Below, in pieces: positions 19,401-28,085 of a stretch of DNA of 64,000 bases. Source of the stretch: Cutibacterium equinum (GTDB taxonomy: Bacteria > Actinomycetota > Actinomycetes > Propionibacteriales > Propionibacteriaceae); assembly GCF_028021195.1 (NCBI RefSeq), contig NZ_CP115668.1, positions 1,550,001 to 1,614,000 of the forward strand, in the 5' to 3' direction. The notes beneath the pieces are model-generated. The model was not told the origin of the DNA. It was given only the letters and a program-made list of their open reading frames with translations, and did no database searches. Both the position numbers and the translations under genes were made by a program. Positions within the stretch are counted from its first letter, which is position 1. Each line of letters starts with the position of its first letter.

Positions 19401-19718
19401 ATGAGGGGACGAGAACACCACGTGCTCGTCGTCTTGCCATCCCACGACGAGGTTGCGTGCAGCTCCCAGCCAGGTCAGCCGACGCTGGTCGCCAGTGGCC
19501 AGGTCGATGACGAAGACTTCGGGCCGTTGCCCCAGGTAGGAGGTCCACGCAATCTTCGTCCCGTTCGGGCTGAAACGGGGATTACGGACCATGACGTGAT
19601 CGCTGGTGAGCCGACTTGCCCTTCCCCCAGTGACGGGAACCAACCACACGTCGTTGTCAGCAGTGAAAACCACGAGGTCGCCGTGGACATCGGGGTATCG
19701 CAGATATCCGGTTGCCAT
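16440..19718 (-). CDS. tricorn protease homologue
   Basis: 1092-aa cytoplasmic serine peptidase of family S41B, which degrades peptides released by larger proteases. N-terminal beta-propellers occupy roughly residues 1-670 (repeated WSPDS/FSPNG-type blades). Next come a helical segment with EWHQMFDENGRL (probable catalytic His), a PDZ domain (about 760-850), and the C-terminal S41 domain with NQWAGSDGDIVS holding the nucleophile Ser and neighbouring Asp. Length matches archaeal and Streptomyces tricorn (about 1070). The ATG at 19718 is chosen because homology starts there; no good ribosome site precedes it, so the transcript may be leaderless. It faces a divergent small gene, and peptide products could feed PepN (54.8 kb) and PepT (26.4 kb). 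Confidence 0.92.
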   Translation of the reverse strand: MATGYLRYPDVHGDLVVFTADNDVWLVPVTGGRASRLTSDHVMVRNPRFSPNGTKIAWTSYLGQRPEVFVIDLATGDQRRLTWLGAARNLVVGWQDDEHVVFSSPHQTNDIGLAWLYTVSLDGHVERLGYGPGMDLAVNSDGAVAVVTPNSGDCSRWKRYRGGTAGQIWLRPAGADRFLRLLRDGNDDHDGRYAAAGRYGVGWVDGRLFFSSDMSDDDSPHAQAQIWSVDGQGHDLRQHTHHGEDQGYVRDPRTDGTTIVYHAHGALWSMAGLDAEPQRLEIDLGIGAPRRVPLEPTDRLEAVVSDHGGDGSLLEWRGAAYFLTHRSGPARALSAADGVRIREPRVLGQTGRGVWASDVEGEDCLEIANLDGTGQTRRLGQGQIGRVLHLAPAPDGTKVALVSHDGRILIVTVADGAVRQVATSPEGEASGLAWSPDSRYLVWRSPVASGEAMIGQIRCWDEQGMGESFALTRGTFDDSCPVFTADGKYLVMLSARTFDPNYDGQTFDLSFGHTQRPWLVPLSATDVSPFGPSSQGWQISEVQDAKAKATAEAGSDDEDKTPEVVCNLTADGFEERMVPFPVPSGSYRGLAAVKDGLVWVEIADRGGELGATRAGVSEEAPSDVLWHYNLANRHLDKLCKSVDSYSVSGDGERLVVRHKDDVIVVPSSHKVDDDDPAYISVDLSRLRRSIDPRAEWHQMFDENGRLMASHYWREDMNGVDWDGVLTRYRPLVDLCHVVDDLHDILWETVAELNTSHSYVSAAGTAGDPDMRAGLLGADVASADDGATLIRVVPGESSDPRAWSPLRAAGVAVADGDIVVAVDGRTVGVDGTLGELLEGSAGRVVELTVRRGEDRRQVAVVPMADEAPLRYHDWVASRRRYVEEHSGGRLGYLHVPDMVSDGWAELHRQINEATSHEGVIADVRFNHGGHTSQLVVERLARKVVGWDFSRWYQSPGTYPQNAVRGPIVMVTNQWAGSDGDIVSAVTQAMGYAKVMGERSWGGVVGIDGRFDLVDGTGVTQPRYAGWYGNYGWGVENHGVDPDIEVIVSPEDWESGQDVQLDAAITECLRQLDEKPAATPPEFPAPAFGGSRQD

Positions 19719-19767
19719 GGGTGTCAGGGTACCGTCTTGTACGGAAACCAACAGGAGGAGTGATCCC

Positions 19768-20151
19768 ATGACCGGTACACGAAAGTCCGCGAAGTCGAAA
19801 CTCGTCAAGACGGCCATAGCCGCCGCAACGCCGCTGGCCAAGGATCTGTGGGATTCCATCAATACGAACGGCCGTGCTGAGGCATGGGCGAAATCGGGCT
19901 ATGACAAGGCCCGCAAGTCAGCAGTCTCGAAGACGGCACTGGGACGAGTTCAACTCACCGTGGATCGCGTCCTGGAATATGCCGACCACTCATCCAGCCC
20001 CCAGGCCCAGAAATGGCGCGACGAGGCCAACAACATCGCCTCCCGCATTCCACTGGTCAAGGTGCAACGCGGCAAGGAACGCCGCAAGTCCGTCTCACTC
20101 CTGCAGAAACAGGCTGACGCACTCCTTGCCGAAGTTCTCGACGAGCACTGA
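19768..20151 (+). CDS. small basic protein of unknown function
   Basis: 127-aa Lys/Arg/Ala-rich soluble protein, mostly helical by composition, with no membrane segment or recognised motif. It starts at the ATG at 19768 behind a strong AGGAGG site; upstream in-frame sequence overlaps the tricorn start and is not coding. Divergent from the tricorn gene (49 bp) and ends 2 bp from the convergent clpX stop. I do not recognise the family; the basic composition would fit nucleic-acid contact, but that is speculation. Confidence 0.7.
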   Translation: MTGTRKSAKSKLVKTAIAAATPLAKDLWDSINTNGRAEAWAKSGYDKARKSAVSKTALGRVQLTVDRVLEYADHSSSPQAQKWRDEANNIASRIPLVKVQRGKERRKSVSLLQKQADALLAEVLDEH

Positions 20152-20153
20152 GG

Positions 20154-21446
20154 TCAGGCCGACAACCGTCCGCGCCCATGAGCCAAGCTCGGTGAGGACA
20201 GGTACTGGCACTTTCCTTCCCCGGTGATGGCTTCCCGTGTCACGACGACACGAGCGACGTCATCACGGGAGGGGACGTCGAACATGACGTCCATGAGGGT
20301 CTCCTCGATGATGGCCCGCAGACCGCGCGCGCCGGTGCCCCGGGCCACAGCCTTGTCGGCTATGGCTTCCAGAGCGCTGTCGGTGAACGTCAATTCAACA
20401 CCGTCGAGTTCGAAGAGCTTCTCGAACTGACAGGTCAGGGCGTTGCGTGGTTCGGTGAGGATACGCACCAAGGCGTGGCGATCCAGCGGATGAACAGCCG
20501 TGACCATCGGCAGACGACCAATGAACTCTGGAATGAGCCCGAATTCGTGGAGATCCTCGGGGCGGACCAGGCTCAACACCTCGGCCCCTTCGATGGCGTC
20601 GCGAACACCCGGGTCGTTGTTGAACCCGAGTGGACGGGTGCCGATCCGCTTCATGATGATGTCTTCCAGACCAGCGAAGGCACCGCCCACGATGAAGAGG
20701 ATGTTGGTGGTGTCGATCTGGATGAAGTCCTGCTGGGGATGCTTGCGCCCCCCTTGCGGAGGTACCGAGGCGACCGTCCCCTCGAGGATCTTCAGCAAAG
20801 CCTGCTGGACTCCCTCACCGGAGACGTCACGGGTGATCGACGGATTCTCCGACTTGCGGGCCACCTTGTCGATCTCGTCGATGTAGATGATTCCCCGCTC
20901 GGCGCGCTTGACGTCGAAGTCAGCGGCCTGGAGCAGCTTGAGCAGAATATTCTCGACGTCCTCACCGACGTAGCCGGCCTCGGTCAGAGCCGTGGCATCA
21001 GCCATCGCGAAGGGGACGTTGAGTTGACGAGCCATCGTCTGGGCCAGGTAGGTCTTGCCGCAACCCGTCGGCCCGAGCATGAGGATGTTCGACTTGCCGA
21101 GCTCCACCCCGTCGTCCTCGGCACGGCGAGCGTGCGGCACATCCACCTCGGACTGAATACGCTTGTAGTGGTTGTAGACAGCCACCGAGAGGGTCCGCTT
21201 GGCCTCCTCCTGGCCGATCACCCACGCATCGAGGAACTCATACAGCTCGCGGGGCCGGGGCAGATCGTCGAGGCCACCGATTCCCTCCGAGGAGGAGAAC
21301 TCCTCCTCGATGATCTCGTTGCACAGATCGATGCACTCGTCACAGATGTAGACCCCGGGGCCAGCGATGAGCTTCTTGACCTGCTTCTGGCTCTTTCCGC
21401 AGAAGGAACACTTGAAGAGGTCTCCGCTCTCACCAATCCGCGCCAT
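20154..21446 (-). CDS. clpX: ATP-dependent Clp protease ATP-binding subunit ClpX
   Basis: 430-aa AAA+ unfoldase that delivers substrates to ClpP. It has an N-terminal C4 zinc finger (CSFCGKSQ ... CDECIDLC), Walker [10 protein letters not shown], Walker [10 protein letters not shown], an IGF-type loop region that contacts ClpP, and sensor-2 GTGARGLRA. The ribosome site AAGGAGGAG precedes the ATG at 21446. It follows two clpP genes on the same strand after a 217-bp gap, so it may have its own promoter. Confidence 0.97.
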   Translation of the reverse strand: MARIGESGDLFKCSFCGKSQKQVKKLIAGPGVYICDECIDLCNEIIEEEFSSSEGIGGLDDLPRPRELYEFLDAWVIGQEEAKRTLSVAVYNHYKRIQSEVDVPHARRAEDDGVELGKSNILMLGPTGCGKTYLAQTMARQLNVPFAMADATALTEAGYVGEDVENILLKLLQAADFDVKRAERGIIYIDEIDKVARKSENPSITRDVSGEGVQQALLKILEGTVASVPPQGGRKHPQQDFIQIDTTNILFIVGGAFAGLEDIIMKRIGTRPLGFNNDPGVRDAIEGAEVLSLVRPEDLHEFGLIPEFIGRLPMVTAVHPLDRHALVRILTEPRNALTCQFEKLFELDGVELTFTDSALEAIADKAVARGTGARGLRAIIEETLMDVMFDVPSRDDVARVVVTREAITGEGKCQYLSSPSLAHGRGRLSA

Positions 21447-21663
21447 CCGGCTCTCCTCCTTGTCGGCAGGCCACCATCGTTACCTCTTTCCAGAGGTTCG
21501 TCCCCCGAGGTGGGCACCGTCCACCATAGCCGTGGACGACATCTACCCCGTCGTTGTCGTCACCCGTGTTGGGTAGCGGCGCCCAACCCTGTAGTGACCC
21601 TCGAGACTCAAGGGCCACCACAGGCTGACGAGAACTCGTCAGGGCCAACCTCACAAACCAACC

Positions 21664-22353
21664 TCACAAAGAGGTGAGGATGTCGTCGATGAGGCCGTAC
21701 TCCTTGGCGCCCTGGGCAGTCAGGTACTTGTCGCGGTCAATGTCCTTGGACACCTGCTCGACGGTCTGACCAGTCGCATCAGCCAACATGGTCTCCATGA
21801 GCTTGCGGATGCGCTGAATCTCGTCGTCCAAGATCTCAATGTCGGTGGCCTGACCATAGGTGGCCTGACCCATCGCCGGCTGGTGGATGAGGATGGTCGA
21901 GTTCGGCAAGGACAGACGCTGCCCCTTCGCTCCAGCCGCCAGCAGCACGGCCGCAGCTGAGGCCGCCATGCCCAGGCAAATCGTCTGGACATCGGGACGC
22001 ACATAGTTCATGGTGTCGTAAATCGCCGTCATCGCGGTGAAGGAGCCACCCGGTGAGTTGATGTACATGCTGATCTGACGATCGGCATCCATCGACTGCA
22101 GGCACAGCAACTGAGCCATCACGGCATTGGCGATGTCGTCGGTCACCGGGGTGCCGAGGAAGATGATGCGATCCTCGAACAACTTGGTGTACGGGTCGAC
22201 GCGACGTACACCGTAGGAGGTGCGCTCCTCCCACTGCGGGATGTAGTAGTCGTTGCGCGGACCTGCCGGGGCCAGACCACCGGGAGCTGCCTGCTCGGCC
22301 TGCTCGGCGTTGAAGGCGGCCAACCGATTCTTGTCAAAGGCGTTGAATCCCAT
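21664..22353 (-). CDS. clpP2: ATP-dependent Clp protease proteolytic subunit (second paralogue, ClpP2-like)
   Basis: 229-aa serine peptidase subunit. Catalytic Ser in LGMAASAAAVLL, His in LIHQPAMGQ, and Asp further on in the KDIDRDKYL region. The ATG at 22353 has GAGG upstream and lies 7 nt after the stop of the other clpP, so the pair is co-transcribed and probably co-translated. In actinobacteria the two paralogues assemble a mixed ClpP1P2 tetradecamer that works with ClpX or ClpC. The frame is open upstream to 22635, but that is a shadow of clpP1. Confidence 0.95.
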   Translation of the reverse strand: MGFNAFDKNRLAAFNAEQAEQAAPGGLAPAGPRNDYYIPQWEERTSYGVRRVDPYTKLFEDRIIFLGTPVTDDIANAVMAQLLCLQSMDADRQISMYINSPGGSFTAMTAIYDTMNYVRPDVQTICLGMAASAAAVLLAAGAKGQRLSLPNSTILIHQPAMGQATYGQATDIEILDDEIQRIRKLMETMLADATGQTVEQVSKDIDRDKYLTAQGAKEYGLIDDILTSL

Positions 22354-22360
22354 GGTCACC

Positions 22361-22999
22361 TCACTGATTGGGGGCGTCACCGCGAAGCTGCGACGCGTTG
22401 CTGTAGACGTGGTCGATGAGTCCGTACTCCAGGGCTTCCTGAGCGGTGAACCAGTGGTCACGGTCGGAGTCCTCGAGGATCTGCTCCAAGGTGTGGCCGG
22501 AGTGATCGGCATTGAGCTGGGAGAGCTCCCGCTTGGTGTCCTTGAGCATCTTGGCGTTGATGGCGATCTCCGTGGCAGTACCGCCGACCCCACCCAACGG
22601 CTGATGCATGAGGATCTTGGCGTGCGGCAGGGCATACCTCTTGCCGGGAGTACCGGCGGTCAGCAGGAACTGGCCCATCGAGGCAGCCATACCCATCGTC
22701 ACCGTGGCAACGTCGTTGGAGATCCACTGCATGGTGTCGTAGATCGCCATTCCGCCGGTGACCGACCCGCCCGGGGAATTGATGTACAGGTAGATGTCCG
22801 CGTCGGGATCCTCGGCGTTGAGCAGCAACATCTGGGCGCACAGCGCGTTGGCATTCTCGTCCTTGACCTCGGAACCGAGGAAGACGATGCGGTTGCGCAG
22901 CAGCGACTGGTAGACGTTGTCGGTCATCCCGGCACCGCCGGTCTCGGGGCCGGCCATGGCGGGCATGCCCTGGGAAGTAGTCGAAGTGTAGTGGTTCAC
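22361..22999 (-). CDS. clpP1: ATP-dependent Clp protease proteolytic subunit (first paralogue, ClpP1-like)
   Basis: About 212-aa ClpP subunit. Catalytic Ser in [12 protein letters not shown], His in LMHQPLGG, and Asp in the DSDRDHW segment. It begins at a GTG (22999) with AGGTAGG upstream; an alternative GTG at 23035 would add 12 residues but lacks a ribosome site. Upstream gene of the clpP1-clpP2 pair. The N-terminal propeptide (about 20 residues before TDNVYQ) would be removed on activation, as known for actinobacterial ClpP. Confidence 0.94.
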   Translation of the reverse strand: MNHYTSTTSQGMPAMAGPETGGAGMTDNVYQSLLRNRIVFLGSEVKDENANALCAQMLLLNAEDPDADIYLYINSPGGSVTGGMAIYDTMQWISNDVATVTMGMAASMGQFLLTAGTPGKRYALPHAKILMHQPLGGVGGTATEIAINAKMLKDTKRELSQLNADHSGHTLEQILEDSDRDHWFTAQEALEYGLIDHVYSNASQLRGDAPNQ

Positions 23000-23047
23000 G
23001 ACTCTGAACCTACCTCGTGGCACCGACAGTTCCACGAGCGTTCGCGT

Positions 23048-24391
23048 TCAGCGGTCCGCGACGAGGCCGTCGGGATCTTCATCCGGGTCATCCTCAAGGC
23101 CCTCGGTGGGACGGGAAGAGATGAGAGTGTTGAGCCAACGCGCGCCCGGATCGTGGTCGATGAGGGTGGCCTTGACCAGCAGAGAACATGGCAGCGCAAT
23201 GAGGGTCCCCAGCGCACCGAAGACCCAGCCCCACAACAGCAGGGACACGAACGACATTGTCGGCGTCAGGCCAACGGCGTCACCAGCAAACTTCGGCTGA
23301 ATGATCGTCTGGATGACGAAGTTGAGCACGGAGTAGGCGATGACCACGGCAATTGCTGCAACCCAGCCGTCATCGAAGAGGGCCAGCAGGGCAGGTGGGA
23401 TGACACCGATGATGAAGCCGATATTGGGGATGTAGTTCGTCAGGAAGCTGAACAACGCCCACACCCCAGCCAACGGAACACCGATGATGAGCAGGGCTGC
23501 CCAGTCGAACAGCGCAACGATGAGACCAAACACCGTCGTGACGAGCCAATACTTACGAATACCGTGGGCGAAGGACTCGAGGGCGATGACAGCGCCCGGT
23601 TTTCGCTGACCAGCCATGTGCAGACGATCGTGCATCTGCGGGGTGTCCATGACCATGAAGATCATGCCCGTCAGGATGACGACGATCATCGTCACCACAC
23701 TCGTGGTGTCTGAGACCAGTGAGGTCACAACCGACATCACCTGCTGAGGATCAATCTTCTTGAGTTTTTGCGTGATGACCTCTTGGGAGTAGCCCAGCCG
23801 CGTCGACCACTCCAGCAGTTGGGAGTAAATCTTCTCCATCTGCGGGATGTAGCTCTGCAGCTGACTGATCATGGCTGCAACCGACCACACCATTCCTGCC
23901 AAGCCCGCCGCCAACACGATGATGACGACGGTGCCAGCCGACGTGGCGGATATCCATCGGGGACACTTGTGTTTCACGAGCCAGGTGTGAATCGGGTAAG
24001 CCGTGATGAGCAGGTTCAGGGCGAAGAACAGCGGCGCAATGACGCTGGACAATTCGTGGAGAAGGCTCAGGCCCAGCCACGCGGCGGCCATGGTGAGCAA
24101 AACGATCGTGATCTTGGGCATGCCGTGCCTGCCGGACGTACCACTGGCCTGCTCGTCGTCCGTGGGTTGCGGCTCAAGACCAGATTCGTCGGTCATCACG
24201 GTGCTCGTCGCGTCTTGGGTCGGCTGCTCATCGGCCACTATGACGTCGCCACCAACCTCGCCGCGCTCGACTGCACGGGCTACCTCGATGTCGTCGACCA
24301 CCATCTGGCGCACGTGGCGCAACTGACGGGTAGCAGGGGCAACGGAGATCCGGCGTCGAGGCCGTGGCGTGTGTGAGGGGCGTTTGCTCAT
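23048..24391 (-). CDS. AI-2E family transporter (PF01594-type permease)
   Basis: 447-aa membrane protein. The first about 90 residues are hydrophilic, starting with a Pro/Arg-rich stretch, followed by 7-8 hydrophobic segments. The signature region LTNYIPNIGFIIGVIPPALLA and the C-terminal WGWVFGALG are typical of this family, members of which have been linked to AI-2 export or Na+/H+ exchange. It sits between tig and clpP1 on the same strand; the ATG at 24391 is preceded by GAGGA. Substrate unknown. Confidence 0.87.
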   Translation of the reverse strand: MSKRPSHTPRPRRRISVAPATRQLRHVRQMVVDDIEVARAVERGEVGGDVIVADEQPTQDATSTVMTDESGLEPQPTDDEQASGTSGRHGMPKITIVLLTMAAAWLGLSLLHELSSVIAPLFFALNLLITAYPIHTWLVKHKCPRWISATSAGTVVIIVLAAGLAGMVWSVAAMISQLQSYIPQMEKIYSQLLEWSTRLGYSQEVITQKLKKIDPQQVMSVVTSLVSDTTSVVTMIVVILTGMIFMVMDTPQMHDRLHMAGQRKPGAVIALESFAHGIRKYWLVTTVFGLIVALFDWAALLIIGVPLAGVWALFSFLTNYIPNIGFIIGVIPPALLALFDDGWVAAIAVVIAYSVLNFVIQTIIQPKFAGDAVGLTPTMSFVSLLLWGWVFGALGTLIALPCSLLVKATLIDHDPGARWLNTLISSRPTEGLEDDPDEDPDGLVADR

Positions 24392-24496
24392 CGGACTTCC
24401 TCAGGTTGACGTGGAACCGGCGCCGCGCGGACAATCCGCACGACGCCGGTAATCAACGGATCGTGTCGATCCTACGGGACTAGCAGCCCTCGATCC

Positions 24497-26119
24497 TCAC
24501 TCGGACTTGTCGTCTTTGGCAGCCGCCTTGGCAGACTTGCTGGCCGACTTCTTGGCCGGGGCCTTCTTGGCAGCAGGCTTGTCGTCATCCTTGGCCTCGT
24601 CGGCGGCCTTCTTCGCAGCGGGCTTCTTGGCCGGAGCCTTCTTCGCAGCGGGCTTCTTCTTGGCGGCAGGCTTCTTCTCAGCCTTAGCCTGCTCGGCGGG
24701 AGCCTCCTCCTTGGGCTCCTCGGCCTTGTCGGGGCCGTCCTCGACCTTGTCGTCAGCATCCTCGGCATCCTCCGGCTTGTCGCCAATGGTGCCGTCGGGC
24801 TGGATGCGATCGAGCTCGAGGACCTCACCCTTCGCGTCCTTGACGGTGGCAGCGCCGACCATGGCAGCCAGAGCCTTGCCACGGCGAATCTCCTGCATCC
24901 AGTCGGGCAGGTGGTTGTGCTCCATCATGTGCTGGGCCTCCTGCTCGGGGGAGGTCCCATTCTGCTGAGCCTTGCGGAAGAGCAGTTCGGTCAGTTCATT
25001 CTGCTCGACGCCGATCTCGTCATCGTCAGCCATCTTGTCGAGGACGATCTGAGCCTTGAGGGCATCCAGGGAGCGCTTCTCGATCTCAGCCCAGAAATCG
25101 TCGGCATTGTCGACCTCTTCCTCGGACTCCTCGAGGTACTCCTCGACGGTCATGCCGGCCCCGGCGAGCTGCTGGCTGACCTGCTGACGGCGGGCCTCGA
25201 GTTCGGAGTCGACGAGGTTGGTCGGCAGCTCGATGTCGATCTTGGAGATGACCTCCTCGAGAACCTTGTCGCGAGCGTCGGAGGCCTGGTCCAGACGAGC
25301 CATGTTCTCGAGGGCGGTGCGCAGGTCGGCGCGCATCTCGTCGACGGTGTCGAACTGACTGACGAGCTGGGCGAAGTCGTCGTCAACGGCAGGCAACTCC
25401 TGCTCGCAGACCTTGGTGACGGTGACCGTGATGTCAGCCTCCTGTCCGCGCAGCGGGCCGCCAACCAGGGTGGAGTGGAAGTCGGCGGACTCGCCGGCCT
25501 TCAGACCGGTGACGGCCTCGTCGAGACCCTCGAGCATGCCCTCGGAGCCGACCTTGTAGGTGACGCCGGAAGCGGTGGCGTCCTCCAGGGCCTCACCGTC
25601 GCGGGTGCCATTGAGGTCGATGGTGACGAGGTCATTCTTGGCGGCAGCTCGCTCGACCTCAGTGTTGGTGGCGAAACGCTGACGCAGGGTCTCAATGCGC
25701 TCGTCAACGTCCTCGTCGGGCACCTCGACAGCGGGCACCTCGACGGAGATGGCGGACAGATCAGGCAGGTCGAACTCAGGACGCACGTCCACCTCGGCGG
25801 TGAACTCGACGACCTCGCCATCCTCCAGCTTGGTCACCTCGATGTCGGGCTGACCAAGAGGAACGACCTTGTTCTCCTCGACGGCCTTGCCGTAAGCGCC
25901 AGGCAGCGCATCGTTGATGGCCTCCTGAAGGACGACTCCGCGGCCGAAACGCTGGTCGATGACCGGAGCTGGCACCTTTCCCTTGCGGAAGCCGGGAACA
26001 TTGACCTGGGCGGAAATGTCCTTGTATGCCTTGTCAAGGCTGGGCTTCAGTTCATCGAAGGGCATCTCGATCGTGAGCTTCACACGGTTGGTGCTGAGCT
26101 TCTCAAGGGTGCTGGGCAC
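24497..26119 (-). CDS. tig: trigger factor with Lys/Ala/Pro-rich C-terminal extension
   Basis: Ribosome-associated chaperone and peptidyl-prolyl isomerase, 540 aa. The N-terminal ribosome-binding domain includes the signature GFRKGKVPAPVI (about residue 45). PPIase and C-terminal helical arms follow. After the normal end (about residue 465) is a low-complexity tail of some 75 residues, first acidic (EEPKEEAPAEQ) and then repeats of PAAKKAPAKK type, like a histone-H1 tail. The GTG at 26119 has AGGAGAG upstream. Upstream of clpP1/clpP2/clpX on the same strand, the usual proteostasis neighbourhood. Confidence 0.95.
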   Translation of the reverse strand: MPSTLEKLSTNRVKLTIEMPFDELKPSLDKAYKDISAQVNVPGFRKGKVPAPVIDQRFGRGVVLQEAINDALPGAYGKAVEENKVVPLGQPDIEVTKLEDGEVVEFTAEVDVRPEFDLPDLSAISVEVPAVEVPDEDVDERIETLRQRFATNTEVERAAAKNDLVTIDLNGTRDGEALEDATASGVTYKVGSEGMLEGLDEAVTGLKAGESADFHSTLVGGPLRGQEADITVTVTKVCEQELPAVDDDFAQLVSQFDTVDEMRADLRTALENMARLDQASDARDKVLEEVISKIDIELPTNLVDSELEARRQQVSQQLAGAGMTVEEYLEESEEEVDNADDFWAEIEKRSLDALKAQIVLDKMADDDEIGVEQNELTELLFRKAQQNGTSPEQEAQHMMEHNHLPDWMQEIRRGKALAAMVGAATVKDAKGEVLELDRIQPDGTIGDKPEDAEDADDKVEDGPDKAEEPKEEAPAEQAKAEKKPAAKKKPAAKKAPAKKPAAKKAADEAKDDDKPAAKKAPAKKSASKSAKAAAKDDKSE

Positions 26120-26366
26120 GAAGTCTCTCCTGTGGTTCCGATTCTGTCGTCCCCGTTTCAGGGAACACACATTCCACCCGATTCTAGCGATGTGGTGGCA
26201 TGGGGGCCAATGAGATACCTGGGAGGTTGATGTCATGGCGCGCGATCCTGGTTTTCCCGGCGTAACCACGACCACGCCGACGATTACTCCCTCGGCCCCG
26301 CGCAGATTCTGGGATGATCCCCATGACGATTCGTCCGTGACGCCACCCACATCGAGGAAAGCCGCC

Positions 26367-27614
26367 GTGACTACTGCATCCATCGAACTCCAGGACGCTC
26401 TCGCTGCCCGTTTCCTGCGCTACAGCGCAATCTCCAGCCAGAGTGACGCCTCCGCCACCGTCGTTCCTTCCTCGCAGGGACAGTGGGAGTTTGCGCGGTT
26501 GCTGGCCGCAGAACTCGAGGAAGCCAAGGTCGAGGACGTCCATCTCAGTGACACCTGCGTGCTGACCGCGCGGATTCCGTCAACCCTGCCTGATGGCAAG
26601 ACCGCACCGACCATCGGCTTTTGCACCCACCTCGACACCGCAGACTCAGGTCTGAGCCCAGACGTCCACGCCCGAATCGTCGAGCACACTGGTGGGGACA
26701 TCCATTTGGGTGGCGACCAGTGGATCCGCCGTGAAGAACACCCAGAGATTGACGCCTACGTGGGACAGCGCATCCTCGTAACCGATGGAACCAGCGTCCT
26801 CGGAGCCGACGACAAGGCTGGAGTGGCGTCGGTGATGGAGGCCGTCGTCCGGTTGATGTCCGATCCGCGACCCCATCCTGAGGTGTACCTGTCATTCGTG
26901 CCTGACGAGGAAATCGGGCTGCGCGGAGTGCAGACGATGGACCTCGAACGTTTCCCGGTGGACTGGGCATACACCTTGGACTGCTGCGAGCTCGGTGAGG
27001 TGGTTGAGGCAACCTTCAACGCGGCCTACGCGACGGTGGTGATCGAGGGAGTTGCGGCCCATCCGATGAGCGCTTATGGCGTCATGGTCAATCCCATCCT
27101 CGTTGCCCACGACCTCATCGGGAGGTTCGACCCGACCCAGACTCCGGAGTGCACCAAGGACCGTGAGGGTTACATCTGGGTGGATGCCATCCATGGCGAT
27201 CAGTCCGTGACAACGATCGACGTGAACATCCGCGATCACGACCGAGGTCGATTCGAACAGCGCAAGGACGAGATTCGCCAGGTCGTCGAGCAGGTTCGCA
27301 CATCTCATCCGCGTGCCCGCATCGATGTCACCTTCAAGGACGTCTACGCCAATCTGGAGGACTCCAAGACCTCGGACAATGCAGTCGCGACCCAGCGACT
27401 CCTGGACGCCATGAGGGCTGTGGGAGTCGAGCCCATCCATCGGTCGATGCGTGGTGGCACCGACGGCTCCTGGCTCTCAACCCAGGGTATCTTCACCCCG
27501 AATTTCTTCACCGGTGCCCACAACTTCCATTCTCGGTGTGAGTTCCTGCCGTTGCCGAGCCTGGAGCGCAGCCACAACATCGTCATGGAGTTGATGCGAG
27601 GAGTCTCGTCCTAA
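26367..27614 (+). CDS. pepT: peptidase T (tripeptide aminopeptidase)
   Basis: 415-aa cytoplasmic M20 dinuclear zinc peptidase that removes the N-terminal residue of tripeptides. Metal ligands: His and Asp in CTHLDTAD, Asp in VLGADDKAG, the Glu pair in PDEEIGLRG, the Asp in YTLDCC, and the C-terminal His in TGAHNFHSRCEF. The GTG at 26367 has GAGGA 8 nt upstream; the frame is open to 26235 but that part has no family similarity. Divergent from tig across about 247 bp. Followed by two hairpins, after which base composition drops to the AT-rich island. Confidence 0.94.
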   Translation: MTTASIELQDALAARFLRYSAISSQSDASATVVPSSQGQWEFARLLAAELEEAKVEDVHLSDTCVLTARIPSTLPDGKTAPTIGFCTHLDTADSGLSPDVHARIVEHTGGDIHLGGDQWIRREEHPEIDAYVGQRILVTDGTSVLGADDKAGVASVMEAVVRLMSDPRPHPEVYLSFVPDEEIGLRGVQTMDLERFPVDWAYTLDCCELGEVVEATFNAAYATVVIEGVAAHPMSAYGVMVNPILVAHDLIGRFDPTQTPECTKDREGYIWVDAIHGDQSVTTIDVNIRDHDRGRFEQRKDEIRQVVEQVRTSHPRARIDVTFKDVYANLEDSKTSDNAVATQRLLDAMRAVGVEPIHRSMRGGTDGSWLSTQGIFTPNFFTGAHNFHSRCEFLPLPSLERSHNIVMELMRGVSS

Positions 27615-27657
27615 CAAACAAATTCGTCACAAAGCAGCTCATCACAGATGAGGGTGT

Positions 27658-27697
27658 GGATCGGTAGCCGATCCCTGGGCCTCGATGTGGGTCGAGG
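27658..27697 (+). terminator. tandem hairpins after pepT
   Basis: Two stems: 27658-27664 with 27668-27674, and 27680-27685 with 27692-27697. They mark the end of the core region before the accessory island. Confidence 0.55.
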
Positions 27698-27717
27698 TCC
27701 TTGGATGATGGAAGTCC

Positions 27718-27822
27718 CTACACCGCCTCACCAAAGACCTCGACACGGACAACCCAGTAACATAGAGCACTGGAAGCCAGAATAAATGCTGCAGCTCCTA
27801 GCATCCATCCGAATACAAAATA
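27718..27822 (-). pseudogene. in-frame 3' continuation of the small membrane protein
   Basis: Directly after the TAG at 27823-27825 the same frame reads YFVFGWMLGAAAF and on through a clear membrane helix, to WVVRVEVFGEAV and a TAG at 27718-27720. The join leaves a coherent three-helix protein of about 112 residues, so the internal TAG is probably a nonsense mutation or is read through. Confidence 0.5.
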
Positions 27823-28056
27823 CTATTTAATAATCCCTTTATCCCGATATTTGCGCTGCGTCCACCGGTTCCAGACGAGCAGTACGCCAGCACCGATAAA
27901 CGTAATAACAATAATTCCAGAGCATAGAGCTACACGAATCGCGATAGACTCTGCATTAGCGATCGTATCCCATGCCCCCCAAATAATAAGCGGAGAAAAG
28001 ACAACTGTTAATGCGATTGCAAAAGACCATACATGGTTTTCAATCCAGTTATTCAT
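27823..28056 (-). CDS. small two-helix membrane protein, frame continues beyond TAG
   Basis: 77-aa AT-rich gene with two hydrophobic helices (about residues 9-27 and 38-61) and a basic end (WTQRKYRDKG). AAAGG lies upstream of the ATG at 28056; an ATG at 28065 is also possible. It ends at a TAG (27823-27825), but the same frame stays open for 34 further codons encoding a third helix (see 27718-27822). It starts 29 bp after the end of the extended secreted-protein frame, on the same strand. An immunity or export partner of that protein is a guess from context; no family recognised. Confidence 0.6.
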   Translation of the reverse strand: MNNWIENHVWSFAIALTVVFSPLIIWGAWDTIANAESIAIRVALCSGIIVITFIGAGVLLVWNRWTQRKYRDKGIIK

Positions 28057-28085
28057 CTCATCCATCCTTTCCAATCTAGATCTAC

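Noticed and set aside
27615-27760. Attachment-site copy of the tRNA-Gly 3' end at the far side of the island
   Set aside because: Read through by eye; no matching stretch was found.
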